Positions 52,278 through 60,677 of a stretch of DNA of 64,000 bases are shown here, piece after piece (within the stretch, counting starts at the first letter, position 1; each line of letters starts with the position of its first letter). The DNA is from Pseudalgibacter ostreae. GTDB lineage: Bacteria > Bacteroidota > Bacteroidia > Flavobacteriales > Flavobacteriaceae. Below the pieces are notes generated by a model, which had not been told where the DNA came from, searched no databases, and saw only the letters and a list, made by a program, of their open reading frames with translations. The stretch covers positions 11,486 to 75,485 of the forward strand of contig NZ_JBHMFC010000042.1 of NCBI RefSeq assembly GCF_042427585.1, written 5' to 3'. The translations under genes were made by a program, and so were the position numbers.

Positions 52278-53131
52278 TGACTTTAAATCAAGATATAAAA
52301 GATAAGCTGAGCAGGCTTAACGTTTTAGAAAAACTTATAGCTATTAATGCTGTTGTTTTCTTTTTAGGCTTACTTCTAAAAGTTATCATGAACGGTAGCT
52401 TACATGTGTTGGAGCTGCCAAGCGATTTTATGGCGTTTATCGTAAAGCCTTGGGCAATTATCACGTATGCTTTTGTGCATTACGATTTTTTGCACATTCT
52501 TTTTAATATGCTTTGGTTGTACTTTATAGCTAAAATGTTCTTAAACCTCTTTAGTGCAAAATTAGCATTAAATGTTTATTTTTTAGGAGCTATTTGTGGT
52601 GGGCTGCTTTATATGCTCGTATATAGCCTTTTTCCAAATGTGTTTGGTAAAACACAACTTGTGGGAGCCTCTGCTTCTGTAAGGGCGTTATTGATTTTTA
52701 TTTGTGCGTATTTGCCAAATCAAGAGGTGCAATTTTTTACGTTCAAATTAAAACTTTGGTATATTGGCGTTGCTATTGTTTTTCTGGATGTTATTGGACT
52801 TTTTGGGATTAATGCTGGTGGCAATCTGGCGCATTTGGGCGGTGCTGCTTTGGGGTATTTCTACGCAAGGCAGTATTTGAAAGGGCAAGATATTGGTAAA
52901 GGATTTGAGCGTTTTATGGATGCGTTTCTCAATATGTTTAAATCTTCAAAAAAGGGACCATTAAAAACAGTCCATAAAAACAAATCTAAAGTTGGTGGTT
53001 TTGCTAAAGGTGAATTTAACCAGTTTAATCATCAGAAAAAAATTGATGTTATTTTAGATAAAATCAGTAAGAGTGGTTACGATAGCCTAACTTCAGAAGA
53101 GAAAGAGTTTTTGTTTAGGGCTGGGAAATAA
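52277..53131 (+). CDS. Rhomboid-family protein 2
   Basis: A 284-residue rhomboid from ATG 52277, which overlaps the previous stop by one base (TAATG); an in-frame ATG at 52268 is an alternative start. Counted from 52268, the Ser is residue 135 in LVGASASVRAL, so the GxSG motif is GASA, and His189 is in NLAHLGGAALGY. HYDFLHILFNMLWLYF is the HxxxxHxxxN region. A cytosolic C-terminal tail of ~75 basic residues follows the last helix. The catalytic pair is present, so it is probably active despite the altered glycine. Confidence 0.88.
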   Translation: MTLNQDIKDKLSRLNVLEKLIAINAVVFFLGLLLKVIMNGSLHVLELPSDFMAFIVKPWAIITYAFVHYDFLHILFNMLWLYFIAKMFLNLFSAKLALNVYFLGAICGGLLYMLVYSLFPNVFGKTQLVGASASVRALLIFICAYLPNQEVQFFTFKLKLWYIGVAIVFLDVIGLFGINAGGNLAHLGGAALGYFYARQYLKGQDIGKGFERFMDAFLNMFKSSKKGPLKTVHKNKSKVGGFAKGEFNQFNHQKKIDVILDKISKSGYDSLTSEEKEFLFRAGK

Positions 53132-53180
53132 CTTAAAAAGACAGTTGTAAGCATTAACCTGCTGCTTCCTTCTTTTAAAA

Positions 53181-54224
53181 ATGTTTAAGTTGAGTATGAG
53201 AAACCTGCATTTTTTTGATAAGATTATTTATGTCTTTAATGCCATAGCGGCTACTGTTTTATTATTATCGTTCATCCTTCCTTTTTTACCTCCTAAAACC
53301 TTCTCTTTACTTTCTGTGTTAAGTTTAGGTGTTCCTTTTTTAACCTTAGTTAATGTTCTTTTTTTTCTATATTGGCTTTTAAAGTTAAAAAGACAGTTAA
53401 TCTTATCACTGGTCGTTGTTACCATTGGTTATGTCTCTTTTGGATCGCTTTATAAATTCTCTGCTTCTAAAAACATAAAGCATCCCGAAAACTTTAAAGT
53501 GATGAATTATAATGTTAGGCTCTTTAATCTCTATGATTGGATCCCTGAGAAAAGTGTTGAAACTAAAATAATCGATTTTATTAAAACAGAATCACCCGAT
53601 GTGTTGGCTATCCAAGAATATCACCCCAATAGTAATATCGATTTATCTTCTTTTAAATATAAATTTGAAAAGTTAGCAGGAAAAAAAATAAAAAACGGAC
53701 AGGCTATTTTTTCGAAATTTCCGATAGTAAATTCAGGATCTATAGAGTTTCCTAACACATCAAACAATGCCATTTTTGCAGATATTGTTAAAAAAAAGGA
53801 TACCATACGGGTTTATAATATTCATTTTGAATCTTTACGCATCGATCCAAGGATTGAAAACTTGAACAAAGAAGAATCTGAACGGCTTTTTAAACGTATT
53901 GAAAAAACGTTTGAGATGCAACAACTACAAACCGAATTGTTTTTAATACACAAAAAGCAAAGTACTTATAAGATGATTATTTGTGGTGATTTTAATAATT
54001 CGGCCTTTTCGTATGTATATAGAACAATTAAGGGCGATTTAAATGACGCTTTTCAAGAGGCAGGGAATGGCTTTGGGCGCACTTATGATTTTAAATTCTT
54101 CCCTGTTAGAATTGATTTTATGTTTGTGGACCAGGCTTTTGAGGTGAATGGCTTTAAAACATATAATGTGTTTAATTCCGATCATTTTCCCATTATGGCC
54201 ACATTGGCGTTAAAGGAAGAATGA
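53181..54224 (+). CDS. Membrane-anchored endonuclease/exonuclease/phosphatase-fold protein
   Basis: A 347-residue protein (start 53181 or 53196). Three hydrophobic helices occupy residues ~12-95; the rest is an EEP domain with FKVMNYNVRLFNLYDW, VLAIQEYH (metal-binding Glu), KMIICGDFNNSAFS (Asp/Asn) and FNSDHFPIMATL (catalytic Asp-His). The domain probably faces the periplasm. EEP enzymes cut phosphodiester bonds in nucleic acids, phosphoinositides or sphingomyelin; the substrate here cannot be told. It follows the rhomboid pair by 49 nt and usually accompanies it in flavobacteria. Confidence 0.82.
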   Translation: MFKLSMRNLHFFDKIIYVFNAIAATVLLLSFILPFLPPKTFSLLSVLSLGVPFLTLVNVLFFLYWLLKLKRQLILSLVVVTIGYVSFGSLYKFSASKNIKHPENFKVMNYNVRLFNLYDWIPEKSVETKIIDFIKTESPDVLAIQEYHPNSNIDLSSFKYKFEKLAGKKIKNGQAIFSKFPIVNSGSIEFPNTSNNAIFADIVKKKDTIRVYNIHFESLRIDPRIENLNKEESERLFKRIEKTFEMQQLQTELFLIHKKQSTYKMIICGDFNNSAFSYVYRTIKGDLNDAFQEAGNGFGRTYDFKFFPVRIDFMFVDQAFEVNGFKTYNVFNSDHFPIMATLALKEE

Positions 54225-54290
54225 TATGGAATTGCAATCCCTGTTTTAGTTCTTACTGTTATGAGTTTAAAACACGATTTTTGTTTAAGC

Positions 54291-54599
54291 TTACATAAAA
54301 GAACAATCTACGAGGTCTGCAACAATATGGATTACCAAACCAAGTGCGATTAATCGTGTTTTTTTAGGAATTAATAAGAGAACATAAACCACCATGGCAT
54401 AATAGGAGTGAAGCGGATGGAAATTAATGCTGCAACGGTTTGGGTCGAAAATAGGTTGCGCAAGTAAATGGTCTAAATCAATCCACATGCCCGAAAATAG
54501 AATTAAAAAAGCTGTTTTCCAGTGGGATTTATACCAAGCCACTGCCACGAACAAAGGTAGTAAGATATGGCAACCATAATGAGCAAAGGTTTGTAGCAT
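54291..54599 (-). CDS. DUF6122 small membrane protein
   Basis: A 102-residue hydrophobic protein with about three transmembrane helices. A striking conserved block, SGMWIDLDHLLAQPIFDPNR then CSINFHPLHSYYAM, and IHIVADLVDC at the end carry Asp, His and Cys residues able to bind metal, reminiscent of the YdjM-type membrane metal-dependent hydrolase pattern. The match to DUF6122 is from memory and the function is unknown. Its ATG overlaps the wbqC stop by one base, at the end of the parA-lepB gene run. Confidence 0.6.
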   Translation of the reverse strand: MLQTFAHYGCHILLPLFVAVAWYKSHWKTAFLILFSGMWIDLDHLLAQPIFDPNRCSINFHPLHSYYAMVVYVLLLIPKKTRLIALGLVIHIVADLVDCSFM

Positions 54600-55222
54600 T
54601 ATATGGGATTTAGTTTTTGAGATTCTAGGTAGTTTAAAGTATTTGGTCCTTCATTAAATAGTAAGTCCAAGACGCTGAGGTTGTTTATAAAGCCGTGTTT
54701 ATCATCAAACACTTGTGTATAAGTATCAAAAGGCTTAAAGTATTCTTTTTTTGCATTTACTAAATATCTAAAATCTAAATTGTTTTCATAAGAAGATTGG
54801 TAGTGTTTTGTTTCACGTGTATTTACTTCCAACTGTAGGCAATCGCAAATTACTTCAAAACATTTTAGATTAAAATCTAGGATAAATTCTGTTTTTGTGT
54901 TGAAAACGGGATAGAGTTCATCTTCATAATATTCGAAAAAAGGGGATGTCCTGTAGGCAGAAAGCAATGATTTCCAATGTAAATCTTGCCATTTATAATC
55001 TTTAGAGACCTTCACATCCTTGTACTGTTGGCGGTTTTTTTGTGAATGGATTACAGGAATATTTAATAAAAGCTTACCATTGGCAGCGTAAATATGAGTT
55101 CGGGTTCTATAGGTTTGTTTTAAGAAGTTGTCATGGATTTCAAATACCACATGCTTCGTCTGTAGCATTGCGACAAAATGAGCGATATTAGGGAAATATG
55201 TGGGATGGAAAACAGCGTTCAT
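54599..55222 (-). CDS. WbqC family protein
   Basis: A 207-residue protein matching the WbqC-like family: AVFHPTYFPNIAHFVAMLQT, DNFLKQTYRTRTHIYAANGK, LLLNIPVIHSQKNRQQYKDV and WKSLLSAYRTSPFFEYYEDE. Family members occur in polysaccharide loci and as lone genes in Bacteroidetes beside lepB, as here; the biochemical activity is uncertain, with a glycan-modifying role proposed. Separated from lepB by 211 nt. Confidence 0.8.
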   Translation of the reverse strand: MNAVFHPTYFPNIAHFVAMLQTKHVVFEIHDNFLKQTYRTRTHIYAANGKLLLNIPVIHSQKNRQQYKDVKVSKDYKWQDLHWKSLLSAYRTSPFFEYYEDELYPVFNTKTEFILDFNLKCFEVICDCLQLEVNTRETKHYQSSYENNLDFRYLVNAKKEYFKPFDTYTQVFDDKHGFINNLSVLDLLFNEGPNTLNYLESQKLNPI

Positions 55223-55385
55223 TTAGATAGGTATCTATTTGTTTTTTTATTACAGCAAAATTAAAACATACAAAAAAGAATCGCTTCGTATTAAGGTGTT
55301 TTTAATTAGAATCAATTTTAGATTTAAAAGGCACATTTTTTTAAGAAAGCAGCTTTTATCTTAATATGTTTCAACTTCAATACAG

Positions 55386-55413
55386 GCCTCTAATTTTTAA
55401 AATCATTAGAGGC
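55386..55413 (-). terminator. Hairpin downstream of lepB
   Basis: GCCTCTAAT (55386-55394) and ATTAGAGGC (55405-55413) form a perfect 9-bp stem, 20 nt after the lepB stop. There is no T-run on the minus strand, so termination may be weak. Confidence 0.5.
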
Positions 55414-55433
55414 ACCCATATATAAAAAACAGA

Positions 55434-57026
55434 TTAAGTCGTTTTTTTTCTCTTTCGCCATTTGTTATAGCCCATCCAGCCAAATAATACCACTAAAAAC
55501 GGAATGAAGAAGGAAACGGGTTCTCCTGTGCCATTTACAGTGGTAAATAGCCTATTCCAGCGTATTTTATCGAAGCCCTGTCCGTGTGTATTCCAACTCA
55601 TCCAAACAAATACAGGTTTGCCAACAACATGGTCGAAGGGTACAAAACCCCAGGCACGAGCATCTAAGGAATTGTGGCGATTATCACCCATCATCCAATA
55701 GTAATCTTGCTTAAAGGTATATTGGGTCGCTACTTCGCCATTAATTAAAATCTGGTTGCCGCTTACTGTAACCGTATTGCCTTCGTATTCAGAAATAACA
55801 CGTTTGTACAGCGGAAGCACTTTTAAATTGATATCAATGGTTTTTCCAGCTTGGGGAATGTAAAGCGGACCAAAAAAATCATTGTTCCAATTATAATCAG
55901 GATCTTGAGGAAATAAGCTGGCATCTCTAACACCTTTTTCTTGGATGTTTTTGGTAATACTGGCCACATTGGGGTGGTTCTTAAACAGCGCCAGAGCCTC
56001 ATCACTTATAGCGGGAAAATAGCTTACCGTTAAATCTTGATTATATTGAGGAAAGTCGGTGATATCATATCTGTTCGCTAATTGCGATGTATTGAATGCG
56101 GCACCCTTGGTTTCTACCATGTAAGAAAATTGTAATTGTGCTCGGTCTGGTAATACATTCTTTTTACCATTAATATAAATATACCCTTCTCGGATTTCTA
56201 AAGAATCGCCTGGTGCTCCAACACAGCGTTTTACTAAATTGGTTTTTTTATCAATAGGTTTGTAGTAATTTCTGTTTGGACGAAAGTTGTTCATATCCAA
56301 CAACGTATCTGCTGGTTGATTAAAGACGACTATTTCGTTTCTCTCTATTTTTTCAAAACTTGGCAGTCGTAAATAGGGCAGTTGCAATTTGTTTTGCCAT
56401 GCCGTATGTCGTTTAGAAAAATCATCATTAAATAAATATGATTTTTTGTTAAGTACTGGAATGGTATCGTGAACCATTGGTGCCGCTACGGTTGTCATTG
56501 GGACTCTGGCACCATAGTGAAACTTGCTTACAAAAAGAAAATCGCCCACTAATAAAGATTTTTCAAGTGAGGAACTCGGTATGGTATAGGGCTGAATAAA
56601 ATAGGTGTGCACGATGGTTGCCGCTACAATAGCAAATAAAATAGAGCTTACCCATTCCCCTGAACTTGATTTGGGATGTAAGCTTCTTTGTGGAATATAC
56701 GTTACATCTGCAACATAGTTTAAGTAATAGTTGTAGAAACCGAGAGTTGCAATAGCTAAAAAAGTATCTAAGTATTGATTTTTACCAAAACTTCTTGCGG
56801 TTTCTACCCAAACCACCATTAACATGATAATATTTACAATGGGCAAGAACATTAAAATAACCCACCACCACGGTCTGTTTATGATTTTCATCAAAACAAC
56901 AGCATTATAAACGGGAACAAATGCCTCCCAAGCTTTTCTTCCTGCTTTTATATATAGTTTCCAAGTCCCTAATCCATGGACTATTTGGATAACCATGAAA
57001 AATATAAACCATTGCGTTAATGTCAT
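55434..57026 (-). CDS. lepB: Signal peptidase I, long Bacteroidetes type
   Basis: A 530-residue LepB, far longer than most. Residues ~1-110 are a membrane domain with several helices (WFIFFMVIQIVHGLGTWKLY; DUF5684-like). The peptidase follows: TM anchor ~126-145, catalytic Ser153 in IQPYTIPSSSLEKSLLVGD, general-base Lys266 in TNLVKRCVGAPGDSLEI, and YYWMMGDNRHNSLDARAWGF. A large insertion (~275-440) separates the Lys and GDN motifs. A final TM and basic tail end it. It removes signal peptides from Sec-exported proteins at the periplasmic face. Confidence 0.94.
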   Translation of the reverse strand: MTLTQWFIFFMVIQIVHGLGTWKLYIKAGRKAWEAFVPVYNAVVLMKIINRPWWWVILMFLPIVNIIMLMVVWVETARSFGKNQYLDTFLAIATLGFYNYYLNYVADVTYIPQRSLHPKSSSGEWVSSILFAIVAATIVHTYFIQPYTIPSSSLEKSLLVGDFLFVSKFHYGARVPMTTVAAPMVHDTIPVLNKKSYLFNDDFSKRHTAWQNKLQLPYLRLPSFEKIERNEIVVFNQPADTLLDMNNFRPNRNYYKPIDKKTNLVKRCVGAPGDSLEIREGYIYINGKKNVLPDRAQLQFSYMVETKGAAFNTSQLANRYDITDFPQYNQDLTVSYFPAISDEALALFKNHPNVASITKNIQEKGVRDASLFPQDPDYNWNNDFFGPLYIPQAGKTIDINLKVLPLYKRVISEYEGNTVTVSGNQILINGEVATQYTFKQDYYWMMGDNRHNSLDARAWGFVPFDHVVGKPVFVWMSWNTHGQGFDKIRWNRLFTTVNGTGEPVSFFIPFLVVLFGWMGYNKWRKRKKTT

Positions 57027-57084
57027 GAGCGTAATTTTAAATTATTAATTAGCAAGTGAATGCTTTTTATTCTTTTCTGATAAT

Positions 57085-57786
57085 TTAACCGATATTCAAA
57101 ACGTCGTTCATAGTAAAAACTCCTGTTTTTCCAACAAGCCATTCTGCCGCAATAACAGCACCTAGAGCAAAGCCTTCCCGGTTATGGGCGTGGTGCTTCA
57201 TTTCAATGAAATCGATATCACTTTCATACCTAACGGTGTGTGTGCCAGGTACGTTTTCTATACGTTTAGCCACTATGGGAACGGCGTTATCTGCTTTAGA
57301 ATCTAATATCCACTTATCATAATCTGGATGGTTTTCTATAATACCATTGGCTAATGAAATAGCAGTGCCACTAGGAGCGTCTAGTTTTTGAGTATGATGG
57401 ATTTCCTCTAAATCAACATGATATTGTTTTAGCGTGCTCATCATTTTAGCCAAATTTTTATTCAGTTCAAAAAAGATGTTGACCCCTAAGCTAAAGTTTG
57501 ATGCCGAAATAAAGCCACCTTTTTTTTCATGGCAAAGGGCTACGGCTTTATCATAATCTTGAAGCCAGCCAGTGGTTCCAGATACTACGGGAACCCCGTT
57601 ATTTAAACACGTTGATATGTTGCTAAAAGCTACAGAAGGAATACTGAAATCAATAGCGACATCGGCATCTTTAATGTTATAAACAGAATCTATATCTGCT
57701 TTTATAACAATAGTATGCCCACGTTTTAGTGCAATTTGTTCAATCGCTTTTCCCATTTTTCCGTATCCTAGTAATGCAATGTTCAT
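57085..57786 (-). CDS. dapB: 4-hydroxy-tetrahydrodipicolinate reductase
   Basis: A 233-residue DapB of lysine and diaminopimelate synthesis. MNIALLGYGKMGKAIEQIAL binds NAD(P)H; DFSIPSVAFSNISTCLN, VSGTTGWLQDYD, ASNFSLGVNIFFELN and the catalytic EEIHHTQKLDAPSGTAISLA are clear. It lies 1 nt after the DUF5683 gene and 58 nt before lepB in the same transcript, supplying diaminopimelate for the cell wall. Confidence 0.96.
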   Translation of the reverse strand: MNIALLGYGKMGKAIEQIALKRGHTIVIKADIDSVYNIKDADVAIDFSIPSVAFSNISTCLNNGVPVVSGTTGWLQDYDKAVALCHEKKGGFISASNFSLGVNIFFELNKNLAKMMSTLKQYHVDLEEIHHTQKLDAPSGTAISLANGIIENHPDYDKWILDSKADNAVPIVAKRIENVPGTHTVRYESDIDFIEMKHHAHNREGFALGAVIAAEWLVGKTGVFTMNDVLNIG

Positions 57787-57787
57787 A

Positions 57788-58417
57788 TTAAAATTTAAAA
57801 TTTAAAGTTAATCCAAGGTTGCTGGTCGCATCTATTTCATTGAATTTATAGTGCGGTGCCAGTGATAAGTTTTCGTCTACATTATATTGTAGTAAATGCG
57901 CATCTACATTGGCATCTATAATGTTTAAGGCATATATACCTACAGAAATGAGCAGGGAAAGGTCTTTATTTTTTCTAAAGACTTCCTGGGCACGTTCTAG
58001 GTTTTTAGTGGTAATTCTAGGAGTTTCTAGTATATTCCCCTCAACATCAAAATAAAACTCATCATTTTTAAAGCCTGCCAATCTGCTTTTATAAGCATCG
58101 CGGTATCTGTTGTATTCTTTTTGATTGGTTACAAAAAAGTAGACGCCCGTACCTAGGGCAGCGTAAACAATCGGGATTTTCCAGTATTTTTTATTATAAG
58201 CTTGTCCTAAACCCGGTAAAATAGCAGAATAAAATGCGGCCCGTGCAGGAGCCAAGGCATCAATATCTACCGAGCTATTTGGGTTTGTAATTGTGTCGGT
58301 TTCTATAATAGAAGGTGCCTCTATAGCGTTTTCATCGTTTTTATCTTGAGCAGGCAATAAAAAACAATAAAAGAAGCTGAGTATCCCTAGTATTAAAAGC
58401 TTATTTGGCACGTTCAA
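57788..58417 (-). CDS. DUF5683 envelope protein
   Basis: A 209-residue protein with an N-terminal signal peptide (LLILGILSFFYCFLLPAQ). ARAAFYSAILPGLGQAYNKK is the conserved DUF5683 block, followed by a helix WKIPIVYAALGTGVYFFVTN and a later hydrophobic stretch (LSLLISVGIYALNIIDANVD). It ends LGLTLNFKF, a strand-like, aromatic C-terminus. It probably resides in the envelope; the function is unknown. The coding start overlaps parB by 17 nt, so translation is coupled with chromosome-partition genes. Confidence 0.75.
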   Translation of the reverse strand: MNVPNKLLILGILSFFYCFLLPAQDKNDENAIEAPSIIETDTITNPNSSVDIDALAPARAAFYSAILPGLGQAYNKKYWKIPIVYAALGTGVYFFVTNQKEYNRYRDAYKSRLAGFKNDEFYFDVEGNILETPRITTKNLERAQEVFRKNKDLSLLISVGIYALNIIDANVDAHLLQYNVDENLSLAPHYKFNEIDATSNLGLTLNFKF

Positions 58418-59318
58418 CTAATTTTTTAAGACGGTTAAAGTCTTCTTCAGAATGAAAAGGTATAGTGATTTTTCCTTTTCCGTTTTTAGAAACCTTAACG
58501 TCTATTTTATGTCCAAAATATTCAGAAAATTCTTTTATTCCTTTTGCGATATGTTCCGGAAACGTGGGGTCTTGTTTTGCTGTTGCTTTCGTTTTAGTTG
58601 TCGTGTCTTCGACACTATTATAATCTCTTACTAATGCTTCAGTATCTCTAACAGAAAGTTTATTGGTCAGGATTTTTTCATAAATATCCAACTGAACGTT
58701 TTGATCATCAATATTGATAATAGCACGACCGTGTCCCATGGAAATAAATCCATCACGCATACCGGTTTGGATAATGGGGTCTAACTTTAATAAACGCAAA
58801 TAGTTGGAAATCGTAGAACGCTTTTTACCAACACGCTCGCTCATTTGTTCCTGTGTTAAATTGATTTCATCTATCAATCGTTGATAAGACAATGCAATTT
58901 CAATAGGGTCTAGGTCTTGACGTTGGATGTTTTCTACCAATGCCATTTCGAGCGACTCTTGATCGTTTGCAATCCTTACGTATGCAGGAACAGTTGTTAA
59001 ACCAATAAGTTTAGAGGCTCTATAACGACGTTCTCCAGAAACCAATTGATAACTCTCGAAGCCTAACTTTCGAACTGTAATAGGTTGGATAACGCCTAAC
59101 TCTTTAATAGAAGACGCTAATTCCTGTAAAGTCTCTTCATTAAAATTGGTTCGGGGTTGAAAAGGATTGACTTCAATAAAATTCAAGTCAAGTTCAATAA
59201 TATTACCGATAACTTTATCTGCATTCTTGTCGCTTACAGATTGGATGTCGTTGCTAGGATCTTTTAAAAGTGCCGATAAACCTCTACCTAAAGCTTGTTT
59301 TTTGGTTGCTTTAGCCAT
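58401..59318 (-). CDS. parB: Chromosome partitioning protein ParB
   Basis: A 305-residue ParB/Spo0J. The N-terminal CTPase/ParB domain has VNPFQPRTNFNEETLQELAS, IKELGVIQPITVRKL and YQLVSGERRYRASKLIGL (GERRxRA arginine patch). A helix-turn-helix follows (LTQEQMSERVGKKRSTISNY). A C-terminal dimer domain ends it. It binds parS near the origin and spreads along DNA. No TGTTNCACGTGNAACA-type parS site was seen in this window. It lies 3 nt after parA. Confidence 0.96.
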   Translation of the reverse strand: MAKATKKQALGRGLSALLKDPSNDIQSVSDKNADKVIGNIIELDLNFIEVNPFQPRTNFNEETLQELASSIKELGVIQPITVRKLGFESYQLVSGERRYRASKLIGLTTVPAYVRIANDQESLEMALVENIQRQDLDPIEIALSYQRLIDEINLTQEQMSERVGKKRSTISNYLRLLKLDPIIQTGMRDGFISMGHGRAIINIDDQNVQLDIYEKILTNKLSVRDTEALVRDYNSVEDTTTKTKATAKQDPTFPEHIAKGIKEFSEYFGHKIDVKVSKNGKGKITIPFHSEEDFNRLKKLVERAK

Positions 59319-59321
59319 ACA

Positions 59322-60086
59322 TTAAGCGTTTTTGTTGATGATTTCTTTTGCCAAACTTAAGTAATTCGTTGCTCCTTTACTATCCGCATCATAATTAATT
59401 ATGCTTTCTCCGTAACTTGGAGCTTCACTTAAACGTACATTACGTTGGATGATGGTTTGAAATACCATATTATTAAAGTGCTTTTGTACTTCTTCAACCA
59501 CTTGGTTTGATAGCCTTAAGCGCGAATCGTACATGGTAAGAAGCAACCCTTCGATGTCAAGTTCTGGATTGTGTATTTTTTGAACGCTTTTTATGGTGTT
59601 TAGTAACTTTCCTAAACCTTCTAGAGCGAAATATTCACATTGGATGGGGATAATTACAGCATCTGCAGCTGTTAAGGCGTTTAGAGTTAATAGGCCTAAG
59701 GAAGGAGCGCAATCAATTAAAATAAAATCGTAGTCATCTTTAATATCTGCCAAGCTTTTTTTTAGCATATACTCTCTACCATCTTTATCTACCAATTCTA
59801 TTTCGATGGCGACCAAGTCGATATGAGCTGGAATGATATCTAAATTAGGAGTTTCCGTTTTAATAATAGCTTCTCTCGCAGAGCAGGAATGTTCCAGAAG
59901 TTGGTAGGTTCCTATCGTTACGGCATCTATATCTATGCCTAATCCCGACGATGCATTTGCTTGCGGATCCGCATCGATAAGTAATATTTTTTTCTCTAGA
60001 ACACCTAGTGAAGCTGCCAAGTTAATAGAGGTAGTTGTTTTTCCAACTCCTCCTTTTTGATTAGCTATTGCAATAATTTTGCCCAT
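59322..60086 (-). CDS. parA: Chromosome partitioning ATPase ParA (Soj)
   Basis: A 254-residue ParA from ATG 60086 (MGKIIAIANQKGGVGKTTTS). A TTG-initiated extension of 23 residues to 60155 is open but unlike the family. The deviant Walker A is KGGVGKTTTSINLAASLG; Walker A' LIDADPQANASSGLG and Walker B DFILIDCAPSLGLLTLNAL follow. It forms ATP-dependent dimers on DNA and moves ParB-parS. The absence of a DNA-binding HTH domain marks the chromosomal type. First gene of the parA-parB-DUF5683-dapB-lepB run. Confidence 0.96.
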   Translation of the reverse strand: MGKIIAIANQKGGVGKTTTSINLAASLGVLEKKILLIDADPQANASSGLGIDIDAVTIGTYQLLEHSCSAREAIIKTETPNLDIIPAHIDLVAIEIELVDKDGREYMLKKSLADIKDDYDFILIDCAPSLGLLTLNALTAADAVIIPIQCEYFALEGLGKLLNTIKSVQKIHNPELDIEGLLLTMYDSRLRLSNQVVEEVQKHFNNMVFQTIIQRNVRLSEAPSYGESIINYDADSKGATNYLSLAKEIINKNA

Positions 60087-60583
60087 TAGTGATTTGGTTT
60101 TTTGAGTGGTAAAAATACAACTTTTATTATTAATAAAAACCCAACTTGTTAACAAACAATAGAACCGAAAAAAGGACTACTTAAAGTCTCTTCTGACATT
60201 GAAACAAGGGTTCTAGGACTATTTAGGAGAAGGTTTTACACATATTCTTTTCTTTTTTATAAATATTTTAACTAAAATTCTCCTATATGCTTTGAAATTT
60301 ATAGATTCGTAAAGTTCGCCCCTTTTTTTCACCATACTATTTGATAAAGAAGTCTAAAATGGCTTTGTTTTAAGGCTTCATAAATTCAGCTAAAGAACTG
60401 CTGAGTACTCTTAACTACTTGAGATATGGATGTAAATCACAGACGTAATGGTCTGGTTGTACTCTGTATGATTATTTGTATTAGCTAAGTTAATAGTGTA
60501 GAACTCTTTCATTTTAATTGGTTTGAAGATACTAAAAAAAATATTAATGGCTTTATGAATAAAGTGCAGGATAAATACATTAA
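60087..60583. other. parA/nirK divergent intergenic region, upstream part
   Basis: About 500 nt without a credible gene. The word AGGACTA occurs at 60173-60179 and 60215-60221, and its complement TAGTCCT lies at 60647-60653 in the nirK leader; whether this repetition is functional is unclear. No RNA gene was recognised. Confidence 0.45.
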
Positions 60584-60627
60584 ATGACAAAAGTCATGTT
60601 TTAGAGTCATGATAAAAATTATTTTTG
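60584..60627 (+). promoter_or_regulatory. nirK promoter with perfect FNR-geometry dyad
   Basis: ATGACAAAAGTCAT (60584-60597) is a perfect dyad of 5-bp half-sites spaced by 4 nt, as in CRP/FNR-family sites. Exactly 22 nt later comes TATTTTTG (60620-60627), matching TAnnTTTG. No -33 TTTG is present. With a start near 60632 the dyad centre lies at about -41.5. The same arrangement precedes pta. Confidence 0.7.
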
Positions 60628-60637
60628 AATCCTATAA

Positions 60638-60653
60638 AGGACAAAATAGTCCT
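60638..60653 (+). promoter_or_regulatory. Inverted repeat in the nirK leader
   Basis: AGGAC (60638-60642) and GTCCT (60649-60653) form a 5-bp stem with a 6-nt loop, a few bases after the predicted transcription start and 24 nt before the nirK ATG. It could be an operator or a small RNA stem. Confidence 0.4.
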
Positions 60654-60677
60654 AATTAATCACCAAATTAAAACTTT

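Noticed and set aside
59322..60086. Replication origin next to parAB
   Set aside because: No dnaA gene, DnaA-box cluster or parS site was seen; parAB alone does not place the origin in the window.
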